A stretch of 25,710 nt of DNA from CAYYNP01 sp964472545 (GCA_964472545.1 CAYYNP010000128.1:1-25710); one strand, 5' to 3'. Positions 1 to 10,529 are shown, counted from the stretch's first letter. Notes: a model not told the origin generated them from the letters alone. A program made the numbers and translations.

Positions 1-165
1 GCCGAGCGAGGCGGGTCGCCGGGCGCCCGTCCGGCTCCTGCCGGTCGCGGACTCCCCCGGGCGGACGCGCCAGCGCCCACGGGCGCCTCGCCAGTCCCGA
101 GCCCCCAGTCCCGAGCCCCCAGCCGGATGCAATTTCGTTCCCCGAACCGAGACGGCTCTTTCCGC
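1..165. other. Non-coding segment downstream of the permease gene
   Basis: No gene is supported here. The segment follows the stop of the minus-strand permease gene. It holds a perfect 14-bp tandem duplication at 93-120 and several GC-rich self-complementary stretches, for example GCGCCC-AC-GGGCGC at 72-85. A weak hairpin (GAACCG/CGGCTC with one G-T pair, 145-159) lies just beyond the permease stop but has no T-tract, so it is not called a terminator. The missing ABC ATPase gene could lie beyond the left edge. Confidence 0.5.
93..120. repeat. Two perfect tandem copies of a 14-bp unit
   Basis: The unit AGTCCCGAGCCCCC occurs at 93-106 and again at 107-120, followed by the first two bases of a third copy. 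The copies are identical, so the duplication is probably recent or prone to slippage. No function is visible. Confidence 0.9.
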
Positions 166-1413
<1,248 letters not shown>

Positions 1414-1437
1414 GGCAGCAACTGTACCGCAGCAACT

Positions 1438-2739
1438 CTATGGCTTGGCCGGCCCCACGCCTGTGACCAGCTTCTGGCCCTCTTCGAGTTCGCCGGAAAC
1501 GAGCTCGGTATGTTTGAAGTCGCTGATGCCGGTGACGATCTCCACGGCCCGGAGCAACTCGCCCTCCTTGACCCAAACGTGACGCTGGCTCCGCTCGCGG
1601 TGGGCCTTGACGACTTCGCCGGCCGGGCGCTGCTGCTCGGCCATTTCGTCCTCATCCTCGTTGACGCCGTCTTCACCCTTGCCCTCCAGCAACGAGCGAT
1701 CTTCCGGGCGGACGTGCTCGGGCTTAGGAAAGTAACGCAACGCGGCGTTGGGGACCTTCAACACGTCGGATTCCTTGTCGATCTCGAACGACAGATTGGC
1801 GGTCATGCCCGGCAGCAGCTTCAACTCCTCGTTGCCCTCCACTTCCACCACCACCGGATAAGTCACCACGTTCTGGATCGTGGTAGGGTTGTATCGGACC
1901 TGGTGGATGGTACCCCGGAACAAGTCGTCGGGATAGGCGGCGACTGTAAACTCGACGACCTGGTGGTCCTCGCCGGCCGCGCGACGCTCCTCTTGCACGC
2001 GGAGCGCCTCGCGGATCAGCCCCACGTCGGCCTCGTCGACCGCCGCGTGGATGTGCATCCGCTGGCGCATCTCCGGGGCGATCACGAACAGCTCGGGCGT
2101 TTGAAACTGGGCCGCCAGCGTCTGGCCTTCGTCGATCTGGCGGTCGATCACGATGCCGTCTTCCGGGGCGGTGATCATCGTGTAGCGGACGTTGGCCCGG
2201 GCGTTTTCCAGGCTGGCGGCGGCTTGTTTCACCGAGGCCTTGGCGATATCGAGCTGGGCCTCGATCGACATGCGGTTGTAGTGCGCCTGATCGATTTCTG
2301 CGTCGGAGATGAAGTCAATGTCGATATCCTGCAAGTCCTTGGCGCGCTGCTCGTCGTTCAGCGCCTGATCGAGCAACGCCTGGATGCGGCGGACCTCGGC
2401 CTTGCGCGTTTCCAGCGAGGCCTCATCGCGATCTTCCACGGCGTCGTAGATCTGCGAATCGATCTCGGCCAGAAGCTGGTTCTCCCGCACTTCGTCGTTG
2501 TAATAAGCCAACAGCCGCCGAATAGGCCCCGAGACGAACGTACCGACCTGCACCCGGCGAACCGGCTGCAAGGTGCCGGTGGAGTTGACCACCAGGATGA
2601 TCTCGCCGCGGGCGACCTCGGCCTCGCGGAAGTGCGGTTTGTTTCGGGCGGCCCACCAGACCTGGAGGCTGACGAGGCCCACGTATCCCAGGGCAACCAG
2701 CACCCCCAGCACGACGACGATCTTGAGCAGGGTTTTCAT
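1438..2739 (-). CDS. HlyD/MacA-type periplasmic adaptor protein
   Basis: This 433-residue membrane-fusion protein links an inner-membrane exporter to the envelope. An uncleaved N-terminal anchor helix covers about residues 5-27. It is followed by a barrel-sandwich (lipoyl-like) half with GTLQPVRRVQVGTFVSG, a long helical hairpin (about 80-185, rich in Glu, Gln and Ala), and the second sandwich half with TAPEDGIVIDRQIDEGQTL. The beta-barrel region then contains LPGMTANLSFEID. A strongly acidic linker (about residues 345-365, EDGVNEDEDEMAEQQ) interrupts the C-terminal part and is unusual for the family. The gene directly precedes the permease and fits a MacA-MacB pair. No strong Shine-Dalgarno precedes the ATG. 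A promoter with its -10 at 2905-2910 is predicted about 170 bp upstream. Confidence 0.93.
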   Translation of the reverse strand: MKTLLKIVVVLGVLVALGYVGLVSLQVWWAARNKPHFREAEVARGEIILVVNSTGTLQPVRRVQVGTFVSGPIRRLLAYYNDEVRENQLLAEIDSQIYDAVEDRDEASLETRKAEVRRIQALLDQALNDEQRAKDLQDIDIDFISDAEIDQAHYNRMSIEAQLDIAKASVKQAAASLENARANVRYTMITAPEDGIVIDRQIDEGQTLAAQFQTPELFVIAPEMRQRMHIHAAVDEADVGLIREALRVQEERRAAGEDHQVVEFTVAAYPDDLFRGTIHQVRYNPTTIQNVVTYPVVVEVEGNEELKLLPGMTANLSFEIDKESDVLKVPNAALRYFPKPEHVRPEDRSLLEGKGEDGVNEDEDEMAEQQRPAGEVVKAHRERSQRHVWVKEGELLRAVEIVTGISDFKHTELVSGELEEGQKLVTGVGPAKP

Positions 2740-2837
2740 GAGTTGCCGAAATCGTGTCTGGCTGGATGAAGTGTCCGTGTAGCCGGACGAGGTGTATACC
2801 TACTATTCGCCGGAAACGCTCCGGTATGGCGCACGTT

Positions 2838-2862
2838 TAGCCGTGGGCGGAAGCCCCGGCTA
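2838..2862. repeat. Single REP-like hairpin unit with TTAG head
   Basis: TTAG at 2837-2840 overlaps the base of a hairpin. TAGCCG (2838-2843) pairs with CGGCTA (2857-2862), T2844 is bulged, GGGC (2845-2848) pairs with GCCC (2853-2856), and the loop is GGAA, a GNRA-type tetraloop. The stem is 10 bp. The head-plus-hairpin layout matches the units of the paired elements elsewhere in the window, but here only one unit is present. It lies in the leader of the predicted exporter transcript, so it could also act at the RNA level. Confidence 0.55.
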
Positions 2863-2884
2863 GGGGTCGATGGGAATCGCTACG

Positions 2885-2912
2885 AATATGCTGGCCCAAT
2901 ATCCAGCATATT
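2885..2912. promoter_or_regulatory. Perfect 10-bp inverted repeat, candidate operator
   Basis: AATATGCTGG (2885-2894) and CCAGCATATT (2903-2912) are exact reverse complements separated by 8 bp. The right arm contains the predicted -10 hexamer of the minus-strand exporter promoter, and the centre of symmetry (2898/2899) coincides with its predicted transcription start. That placement is typical of a repressor operator. An RNA hairpin at the 5' end of the exporter transcript is the alternative. Confidence 0.55.
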
Positions 2913-2933
2913 TGGCCGTGCGGCGGCTGTCGA
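2905..2933 (-). promoter_or_regulatory. Predicted sigma70-type promoter of the HlyD-permease operon
   Basis: Read on the minus strand, TCGACA (2933-2928) is followed by a 17-nt spacer and TATGCT (2910-2905). Transcription would start near 2898, giving a leader of about 160 nt before the HlyD-type ATG. The -10 hexamer is identical to that of the divergent giant-gene promoter and lies inside the perfect palindrome. Confidence 0.5.
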
Positions 2934-3020
2934 GGTTGCGCCGTGATGGCACCATGACTTGCCAACTGCGGAGATAGGCCGGAATTCGCCACGATGTATA
3001 CAACTGAACCCCCCAAAGGC

Positions 3021-3049
3021 TTGACAAGACGTTTCGGAGCCTTTATGCT
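3021..3049 (+). promoter_or_regulatory. Predicted sigma70-type promoter of the giant surface-protein gene
   Basis: A consensus -35 TTGACA (3021-3026) is followed by a 17-nt spacer and TATGCT (3044-3049). The start point would be near 3056, so the leader is about 170 nt long. This supports translation from the ATG at 3227 rather than from upstream alternative codons. Confidence 0.65.
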
Positions 3050-3167
3050 GAACTCTTAGTACTTTGCCGATAATTGGTCGTGTTATGCGCGTGCAGAAGG
3101 CATCCACAGACGCGATCGCAAGGCAGTACTAGCGGCGGACGGGGCCAACGAGCCGGAACAGAAACTC

Positions 3168-3200
3168 CCAACCCGCGAACGTCTCCTCCTCTCGGGTTGG
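3168..3200 (+). promoter_or_regulatory. Inverted repeat in the predicted leader of the giant gene
   Basis: CCAACCCG (3168-3175) and CGGGTTGG (3193-3200) can form an 8-bp hairpin with a 17-nt pyrimidine-rich loop, ending 15 nt before the Shine-Dalgarno at 3216. It could affect leader folding, but a chance repeat in GC-rich DNA is possible. Confidence 0.3.
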
Positions 3201-3226
3201 CAGGTCCACCACTGCGGAGAGTTGCC

Positions 3227-6200
3227 ATGACGGGCCGTCATTTGCGTAAGAGGTGCTTCCCGGGTGTGTGGCGATCGAGTAGGCCGTCTCAGGGTACACC
3301 CGATGTTCGGCGAAAGTCGCCGCGCCGCCGACTGAAACTCGAGCCGCTGGAGCCGCGGCTGGTGTTGGACAGTACGGTGGTCTTCAACGAGATCATGTAC
3401 AACCCGGCCGGCGACGCCGACGACACGTTGGAGTGGATCGAGCTGTACAACCAACTGGCCGTCGACATGGACGTCTCCGAATGGTCGATTGAAGGCGGCA
3501 TCGACTACGAGTTTCCCAACGGCACGGTCGTACCCGGCCGAGGCCATCTCGTGCTGGCCATTTCGCCCGACGATCTGCAAGCGGCCAGCGGATACGCCGG
3601 CGCGTTGGGCCCCTATTCGGGCAAGCTCTCCAACGGCGGCGAGGAGCTTCGGTTGATCAACAACGACGACCGGGTGATGAACGTCGTCAGCTATGGCGAC
3701 AACGGCGCCTGGCCGGTTGGTCCGGACGGGTCGGGCGCGAGCCTGGCCAAACGCGACCCGAGAGCGGCCAGCGACTTGGCCGACAACTGGACCGCCAGCC
3801 CACAGATCGGCGGCACGCCGGGCATTCCCAATTTCGCTTCGACCGATCCGATTCGTGTGACCGAAACGCTGCTGGACTCCGGCGCGCCGGCGACCGCCCT
3901 GGTTCCCAGCAACGGCACGCTGGGTTGGACATGGACCGAAACCGGCTTCAACGACGGCGCTTGGCTGGAAGGCGACACCGGCGTGGGCTACGACGAGAGA
4001 ACCACCTACAACGGGTTGCTAGGGCTGGATCTCGACGCTCCTCCGGACGGCCAGCCGCCGATGCCGATGGTCGATGTGATGGCGTCGGTCTACGTCCGGA
4101 TTCCGTTTTCCGTCGACGTCGATCCGATGCAGTACGACGCCCTGACGCTGCGGATGAAGTTCGACGACGGCTTCGTGGCGTTTATCAACGGCCAGGAGGT
4201 CGAGGCCGATCGGGCCCCGGGGCGCGACGGCAACAACGAACAGTTGCTCTGGAACTCCGGCGCCACCGGCAACCACTCCGACGGTGCGGCACAGCAGTTC
4301 CAGGATTTCGACGTGACCGCCTTTCGCAACGTACTGGTACAAGGCGGTGCGAACGTGCTGGCGATCCACGGACTCAACGACGGCACCGGCAGCAGCGATA
4401 TGCTGATCCTGCCCGAGTTGGTCGGCGAGAACATCATCGAACCGGTCGACCCCGACGGCGGCCCCGGGCTGATCTTCAACGAAATCGCCCCGGCGTGGGC
4501 GACCGATTTCTGGCTCGAGATCGCCAATCCGGGCGAGCAAGACGTCGACCTGGAGGGCTTCGTGCTCACGGCTACCGGCTTTCCCGGCGGCGAGTACGTC
4601 TTCGGTGCCGGGAATCTCCGGCCCGGCGAATTGCTGGTGCTCGGCGAGGCCGAGTTGGGATTCGACGTCGACGCCGATGAGAAGGTCTTCCTCTACGGAC
4701 CCGACAAGACGCTGCTAAGCGACGCCCGCGTGGTGACCGACCGGCTGCGAGGGCTTTCGGCCGCATACGACGGGCGGTGGCTGTATCCCGACTTCCCCTC
4801 GCCGGGATCGGCCAACTCGTTCAACTTTCACGACGAGGTCGTGATCAACGAGGTGATGTACCACGCGTTTCCGAACCTGGCCTCGCCCGGCACGCCGGCC
4901 ACGTACCAGACGACCACGCTGCTCTCGATCGACGCGGCCACGCAATGGCGATACAACGACACGGGCGCCAACCTGGGGGACGCGTGGGCCCAGTCGGCCC
5001 ACACGGTCGACAACGCTAACTGGTTTGAAGGCGCGGCCCTGCTGGGCTACGAAACCGACCCCAACCGCCTGCCGCACCCGATCCGCACGCCGCTGACCAA
5101 CCCGCGCAACAACAACCCGTACATTGTTACTTACTATTTCGAGACCGAATTCCAGTTCGACGGCAACGTCGACGCAATCGACGTGTTGCAGATGCAGCAC
5201 GTGATCGACGACGGGGCCGTGTTCTATCTCAACGGCGTCGAACTGCCAGAGGGGACTCGCTACCGGATGCAATCCGGGCCGTTCCACTCCGGCACGCAGG
5301 CCAACTCGACCACCGGCGACGCGGGGTACGTGGGGCCGGTGACGATCCCCAAGGACCTCTTGCAGGCGGGCACCAACCGCTTCTCGGTCGAGGTGCATCA
5401 GGGCGGAAGCAATAGCTCCGATATCATCTTCGGGGCGGAGTTGTTCGCCCGGCGAGAAACGGCGCCCGGCACGCCGCCCGGCCAGTTCAGCGAGGCGCCC
5501 GAAGAGTGGATCGAACTCTACAACCGCGGCAACACGCCGGTGAACCTCGGTGGAGACCCCGATGACCAAGAGCCCGGCTGGAAGCTCACCGGCGGCATCG
5601 ATTTCGAGTTTCCTTTGGGGACGGTCATCGAACCGGGCGAGTATCTCGTGGTGGCCAACAACGCGGAGACGTTGCGGGAAAAGTACCCCGGGGTCGAGAT
5701 CGTGGGCGATTTCGCCGGAACGCTGGGCAACCAGGACGACCTGATCCGCCTGGTCGATTCGCAGAAGAACCCGGCCGACGAAGTTCATTACTACGAACGG
5801 GGCCGCTGGCCGGCATACGCCGACGGGGGCGGCTCGAGCATCGAACTCCGCGATCCGGACTCCGACAATTCCCAGGGCGAGGCCTGGGCCGCCAGCGACG
5901 AGGGGGCCAAGTCGCAGTGGCGCGACTACTCGGTCCGCCGCGCAGCGAACGAACCGCTGGAGGTGGGTACCGTCTACAACGAGTTCATCTTCGGGCTGCT
6001 CGACGCCGGCGAGCTCCTGCTGGACGACGTCAGCGTGCGCCGCAATCCGGACGGGGCCGGCGCAGAGATGATCCAAAACGGCGACTTCTCCGACGACGCC
6101 GTCGGCTCCTCGCCCGACACCTGGCGGCTGATCGGCAACCACAGTGGCACCGTGGTCCGCGACCCGGACGATGCGTCGAACCGCGTGCTGCACGTCACCG

Positions 6201-9200
6201 CCGCCGGGGCGCAACAGTTCGTCCACGACCACGTCGAAACGACGTTCGTGGGCAACACGTCGATCGCCAACGGCAGCGAGTACGAGATCTCCTTCCGTGC
6301 GAAGTGGCTCGGCGGCAACGCCCAACTGAACAACCGGCTCTACTTCACGCGGATGGGCAACACGATCGTGCTCGACGTGCCCGAGAATAACGGCACGCCC
6401 GGCGCGCGCAACTCGACCTTCCAGACGAACGTGGGGCCGACCTACGGCGGCTTCGGCCACAGCCCGCTGCTGCCGACCGCCGGCCAGCCGGTGACGATTT
6501 CCGCCACGGCCGACGATCCCGATGGCGTCGACACGATGACGCTCCGCTGGCGGCTCGACGGCGGTGCGTGGAATTCCACCGCGATGTTCGTCGGCGCCGA
6601 CGATACGTATGCGGCCACGATTCCCGGGCAGTCGTCCGGCCGGGTGGTGCAATTCTACGTTCAAGGACGCGACGCCTTGGGCGTCACGTCGACCTTCCCC
6701 GCCGACGGCGTCGACTCCCGTGCCCTCTACGAGGTCGACGACGGGGCCGGAACCTCCAGGCCGATCGACAACTTCCGCCTGGTGGTGATGGCGGCCGACA
6801 ACAGCGCGTTGTTCTCCGGCGTCAACCGGATGAGCAACAATTACGTCGGCATTACGGTGATCTGCAACGAGCAGGAGGCCTTCTACGACGTCGATCTGCG
6901 GCAGGTGGGCAGCCGCTTCATTCGGCCCAACAGCGGTTACAAGGTGCGGCTGAACCCCGACCAGAAGCTCTACGGGGTGCATTCGTCGATCCGCTTCGAC
7001 CGCAGCGGCGGCGGCCCGCGCGAAATCTACATGAAGCAGATGGTCAACCGGACCGGCGGCAGCAGCGTGAGCCACTACGACGACGTGGCCTACGTGATTT
7101 CCCCGCAGTACAACGGCACGATCCTCTTCCAGCTCGCGCGCTACGAAGACGTCTTCCTCGACTCGCAGTTCGACAACGGCAGCGACGGCACACTCTTCGA
7201 GCTCGACGACATCACCTACCCCACCAGCCCCAATCCCTCACCCGAAGGCTACAAGGATGGAACCGGCGTCAGTTCGCCGGATATGAACTACCGCGGCGAC
7301 AATCCGGAGTCCTATCGAGGGCATCTGTTGATCAAGAACAACCGGGCGAAAGACGACTACGGCCCGTTGGTCGCGATGTCCGAGGCGATCCATCTCTCCG
7401 GCCAGGCGCTCTACGACGCCACCAACGCGGTGATGGACGTCGACGCCTGGATGCGGCACTACGCCACGCAGTCGTTCCTGGGCAATTGGGACACCTACGG
7501 CTTCCGCCGGCCGAAGAACCTCCGCGTTTACATCCGCCCGGAGGACGGCATGGTGATGCCGCTCTACTGGGACGCCGACCTGGCCAATCTGACCGACAGC
7601 CTACTCTACCACGGCGGTTCGTCACGGCTCGACGAGATCCGCGACCTGCCGCAGAACCTGCGGCTGTTTTACGGGCACATGTGGGACATGATGAATCGGG
7701 GCTTCAATCGGCAGTATATCGAGCCCTGGATCAACCACTATAACTCGCTGGGCGCGGGCATCCCCGGCGACACGGCCAACAAGGTGGGCAACCGGGTCAA
7801 CAGCGCGCGGTCGCACATCACCTCGGCCATCCCGCAGGTCGGCTTCACGATCACCACCAACGGCGGCAACGGATTCACCGTCAGCGATCTGGGCACCACG
7901 CTCCGCGGCGACGGCTGGATCGACGTCCGCGAGATCCGCCTGAAGCTCGATCACGGCACGCCGCCGGCCTATTCCTCGCCGCTGGAGGTGACCTGGCTCG
8001 ATCGGAACAGTTGGGAGGCGGCCGTGCCGCTGAACCCGGGTCCCAACGACCTGGAACTCGTGGCGCTGAATCACCAGGGCAACGAGGTCGGCACCGATAC
8101 GATCGCGATCACCAGCACGGCCACCGAGAACCCGCTGGCGAGCTTCCTCCGCATCAGCGAGATCATGTACAACCCGGTCGATCCGTCGGCGGCCGAACAG
8201 GCGGCCGGGTTTACCAACAACGACGACTTCGAGTTCATCGAACTTCTCAACACCAGCGACTTGGTTACGCTGGGGCTGGAAGACGTGGCCATCGGCGGCG
8301 GAATTGCGTATACGTTCGGCGACGTCGACCTGTTGCCCGGCCAGCGGATCGTCGTGGCCTACAACACCGACGCCTTCGAGATGCGCTACGGGACCGGAGC
8401 GAACCTGGCCGGCTATTATGAAAACCGGCTGGGCAACGGCGGCGAGCAGATCACGCTTTCCGACGGCTTCGGGCTTTCGATCCTCGATTTCACCTACGAC
8501 GATCAAGACGGTTGGCCCGGCCGGGCCGACGGCAAAGGCGCCGCGTTGGAGTTGATCGCCCCGGAAGGTTCTACGCCGGCCGACTACGGCAACTCCGAAC
8601 GATGGCAATCGAGCATCGCCTACGGCGGCACGCCCGGCGCAGCGCCGCAGACCCCGCTGGGCGTGGTGATCAACGAGGTGCTCACCCACACCGACAACCC
8701 GCTGGCCGATGCGATCGAGTTGCACAACGTGACCGACGAGCCGATCGACGTCGGCGGTTGGTACCTCAGCGACAGTTGGGGCTGGGAGTCGGAATCGCTC
8801 AACGGCGACTACAAGAAGTTCGAGATCGCCGAAGATACCGTGATCCCGCCGCGTGGATACGCGGTCTTCTACGAAGGCCACTACGTGTTCGAGGTCCTCG
8901 AGGTCGACCCGTCGATCGAGTTCGGCGGCACCGGACCGAAGGAGTTCGCGCTGGACGGGGCCAGCGGCGACGACGTCTGGCTGATGAAGGCCGACGCCGG
9001 GCGGCTGACCCATTTCGTCGACCACGTCGAGTTCGACGCGGCTGCCAACGGCGAGTCGTTCGGTCGCTGGCCCAACGCCTCCGGCGACCTCTACCCGATG
9101 CAAGGGCGGACGCTCGGCGACGAAAACGCCGAGGCACGCATCGGCCCGCTGGTGATCAGCGAGGTGATGTACCAGCCGCCCGTGCCGCAGCAGGGTGAGC

Positions 9201-10489
9201 AGCCGCAAGACGAGTTTGTCGAACTCTACAACCCCACGGCCGGGACGGTCCAATTGTTCGATCCCGATCAGCCGGAAAACACCTGGCGGCTGGACGGCGT
9301 CGACTTCAACTTCCCCGCCGGCGTGGAGGTCCCCTCCGGCGGCGTGGTGCTGGTGGTGCCGATCGCTCCGGACGCGTTCCGCACGCGTTACGGCATCGCG
9401 GCCGACGTGCAGATCTTCGGGCCGTGTCCCGGGTCGCTGGACAACGCCGGCGAACGGCTTCGTTTGCAACGGCCCGACGCGCCCACGTTTGGACAGCCGC
9501 CGACGATCCCGCGGCTGTTGGTCGACGAGGCCGACTACGAACCCTACGACCCCTGGCCGGAAGACGCCGCGGGCGAAGGCAGTGCGTTGCACCGGCTGGG
9601 CATCGACCTGGGCGGGACGTACGCCACGAGTTGGGAAGCCGGCCCGCCGACGCCCGGTGTGGCCACGGGACTCGAAGTGCCCGCCGCGAGCGTGGCCGGC
9701 CGCTGGGTCTTCTACAACAACTCCGCCTTCGACGGCGACAATCCGGCCGCCAACGCCGACGACGATATCGCGCTGGCCACCGACAAACAGGCCCTGATGC
9801 CCGGCGACGTGGCCACGTTTGCCAACTACACCAGCTACAGCCTGGGCATCAACGGCGTGATGATCGACCTGGCCGGGTTGGCCGGCGACGTGGTTCCCAA
9901 CGCCGACGATTTCACGTTTTACGTCGGCAACAATGAGGATCCCGCCGGCTGGATCGAGGCCCCGGCTCCGGCGAACGTGACGCTGCGGCGCGGGGCGGGC
10001 GTCGACGGGTCCGACCGCGTGAGCATCGTCTTCGACGACTACGCGATCAAGAAGGAGTGGCTGCAGGTGACCCTGTTGGCCGCCGGCGTGGGGCTGCCGG
10101 CCGACGACGTCTTCTACTTCGGCAACGCCGTGGCCGAAGGCGGCAACTCCGGCGGCAACGCCCAGGTGACGACGACCGACCTGTTGCTGGCGCGAAACAA
10201 CCCCCGCAACTTCCTCGATCCGGCCGCGATCGACTTCGGCTACGACTACAACCGGGACGAGCGCGTCAATTCGACCGACGTGCTGCTGGCGCGCAACAAC
10301 CAGACGAACTTCCTCACGGCACTGGCGCTGATCGATCTGTCCGGCCTGGACGGCGCCGCGGCCGCGGAAGCCTCCCCGGCGTCGGACGTCTCCTGGCTGC
10401 TAGAATTCGATCCGGCCGACGAAGCGTCACAGAAGCCGAAGTCGTCGGCCGACGCGGTCGATCGACTGTTGACGGAGTATTGGCCATAA
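3227..10489 (+). CDS. Giant secreted lamin-tail / CotH-like / dockerin-like surface protein (LEPR-XLL family)
   Basis: This 2,420-residue extracytoplasmic protein has no assigned reaction. The ATG at 3227 was chosen because GGAG (3216-3219) precedes it and the frame upstream is not protein-like. A basic N-terminus leads into LEPLEPRLVLDST (about residues 37-48), the LEPR-XLL signal typical of very large planctomycete exported proteins. Domains in order: lamin-tail (about 48-203), galactose-binding-like (206-405), lamin-tail (413-535), lamin-tail (538-901) split by a second galactose-binding-like insert (558-745), CBM4/9-like (915-1060), Ig-like (1068-1165), CotH-like kinase fold with MPLYWDADLANL (1182-1540), three more lamin-tail repeats (1638-1805, 1811-1968, 1975-2141), and a dockerin-like segment (2301-2371) with DYNRDERVNSTD resembling a calcium loop. 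Lamin-tail repeats are marked by NEIMYNP or NEVMY followed by EWIELYN. It is very Asp/Gly/Asn-rich. A structural or adhesive surface role is inferred; kinase activity is untested. Confidence 0.88.
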   Translation: MTGRHLRKRCFPGVWRSSRPSQGTPDVRRKSPRRRLKLEPLEPRLVLDSTVVFNEIMYNPAGDADDTLEWIELYNQLAVDMDVSEWSIEGGIDYEFPNGTVVPGRGHLVLAISPDDLQAASGYAGALGPYSGKLSNGGEELRLINNDDRVMNVVSYGDNGAWPVGPDGSGASLAKRDPRAASDLADNWTASPQIGGTPGIPNFASTDPIRVTETLLDSGAPATALVPSNGTLGWTWTETGFNDGAWLEGDTGVGYDERTTYNGLLGLDLDAPPDGQPPMPMVDVMASVYVRIPFSVDVDPMQYDALTLRMKFDDGFVAFINGQEVEADRAPGRDGNNEQLLWNSGATGNHSDGAAQQFQDFDVTAFRNVLVQGGANVLAIHGLNDGTGSSDMLILPELVGENIIEPVDPDGGPGLIFNEIAPAWATDFWLEIANPGEQDVDLEGFVLTATGFPGGEYVFGAGNLRPGELLVLGEAELGFDVDADEKVFLYGPDKTLLSDARVVTDRLRGLSAAYDGRWLYPDFPSPGSANSFNFHDEVVINEVMYHAFPNLASPGTPATYQTTTLLSIDAATQWRYNDTGANLGDAWAQSAHTVDNANWFEGAALLGYETDPNRLPHPIRTPLTNPRNNNPYIVTYYFETEFQFDGNVDAIDVLQMQHVIDDGAVFYLNGVELPEGTRYRMQSGPFHSGTQANSTTGDAGYVGPVTIPKDLLQAGTNRFSVEVHQGGSNSSDIIFGAELFARRETAPGTPPGQFSEAPEEWIELYNRGNTPVNLGGDPDDQEPGWKLTGGIDFEFPLGTVIEPGEYLVVANNAETLREKYPGVEIVGDFAGTLGNQDDLIRLVDSQKNPADEVHYYERGRWPAYADGGGSSIELRDPDSDNSQGEAWAASDEGAKSQWRDYSVRRAANEPLEVGTVYNEFIFGLLDAGELLLDDVSVRRNPDGAGAEMIQNGDFSDDAVGSSPDTWRLIGNHSGTVVRDPDDASNRVLHVTAAGAQQFVHDHVETTFVGNTSIANGSEYEISFRAKWLGGNAQLNNRLYFTRMGNTIVLDVPENNGTPGARNSTFQTNVGPTYGGFGHSPLLPTAGQPVTISATADDPDGVDTMTLRWRLDGGAWNSTAMFVGADDTYAATIPGQSSGRVVQFYVQGRDALGVTSTFPADGVDSRALYEVDDGAGTSRPIDNFRLVVMAADNSALFSGVNRMSNNYVGITVICNEQEAFYDVDLRQVGSRFIRPNSGYKVRLNPDQKLYGVHSSIRFDRSGGGPREIYMKQMVNRTGGSSVSHYDDVAYVISPQYNGTILFQLARYEDVFLDSQFDNGSDGTLFELDDITYPTSPNPSPEGYKDGTGVSSPDMNYRGDNPESYRGHLLIKNNRAKDDYGPLVAMSEAIHLSGQALYDATNAVMDVDAWMRHYATQSFLGNWDTYGFRRPKNLRVYIRPEDGMVMPLYWDADLANLTDSLLYHGGSSRLDEIRDLPQNLRLFYGHMWDMMNRGFNRQYIEPWINHYNSLGAGIPGDTANKVGNRVNSARSHITSAIPQVGFTITTNGGNGFTVSDLGTTLRGDGWIDVREIRLKLDHGTPPAYSSPLEVTWLDRNSWEAAVPLNPGPNDLELVALNHQGNEVGTDTIAITSTATENPLASFLRISEIMYNPVDPSAAEQAAGFTNNDDFEFIELLNTSDLVTLGLEDVAIGGGIAYTFGDVDLLPGQRIVVAYNTDAFEMRYGTGANLAGYYENRLGNGGEQITLSDGFGLSILDFTYDDQDGWPGRADGKGAALELIAPEGSTPADYGNSERWQSSIAYGGTPGAAPQTPLGVVINEVLTHTDNPLADAIELHNVTDEPIDVGGWYLSDSWGWESESLNGDYKKFEIAEDTVIPPRGYAVFYEGHYVFEVLEVDPSIEFGGTGPKEFALDGASGDDVWLMKADAGRLTHFVDHVEFDAAANGESFGRWPNASGDLYPMQGRTLGDENAEARIGPLVISEVMYQPPVPQQGEQPQDEFVELYNPTAGTVQLFDPDQPENTWRLDGVDFNFPAGVEVPSGGVVLVVPIAPDAFRTRYGIAADVQIFGPCPGSLDNAGERLRLQRPDAPTFGQPPTIPRLLVDEADYEPYDPWPEDAAGEGSALHRLGIDLGGTYATSWEAGPPTPGVATGLEVPAASVAGRWVFYNNSAFDGDNPAANADDDIALATDKQALMPGDVATFANYTSYSLGINGVMIDLAGLAGDVVPNADDFTFYVGNNEDPAGWIEAPAPANVTLRRGAGVDGSDRVSIVFDDYAIKKEWLQVTLLAAGVGLPADDVFYFGNAVAEGGNSGGNAQVTTTDLLLARNNPRNFLDPAAIDFGYDYNRDERVNSTDVLLARNNQTNFLTALALIDLSGLDGAAAAEASPASDVSWLLEFDPADEASQKPKSSADAVDRLLTEYWP

Positions 10490-10529
10490 GGCGCTTGTGC
10501 AGCCCTACAGGATGGGTGGGTCGAGCTCT

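Larger units (their letters stand above)
2740..3226. other. Divergent control region between exporter operon and giant surface gene
   Basis: This is a 487-bp gene-free region between genes transcribed away from each other. It contains, left to right: a single hairpin unit of REP-like type (2838-2862), a perfect palindrome (2885-2912), a minus-strand promoter (2905-2933), a plus-strand promoter (3021-3049), and a predicted leader of about 170 nt for the giant gene. That leader contains an 8-bp inverted repeat (3168-3200). An open frame upstream of the giant gene extends back to a TTG at 3074, but that stretch is Arg/Pro-rich and not protein-like, so the region is treated as non-coding. Confidence 0.7.

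Noticed and set aside
3074..3226. N-terminal extension of the giant protein from TTG 3074
   Set aside because: The extension is not protein-like, lies just after the predicted transcription start, and the ATG at 3227 has GGAG at the right distance.
4715..7075. 786-codon open frame on the minus strand inside the giant gene
   Set aside because: It is antisense to clear lamin-tail and CotH-like domains and its translation is Val/Arg/His-rich without motifs or a ribosome site.
7622..9592. 656-codon open frame on the minus strand inside the giant gene
   Set aside because: It is antisense to lamin-tail repeats, has biased composition and no recognisable domain.
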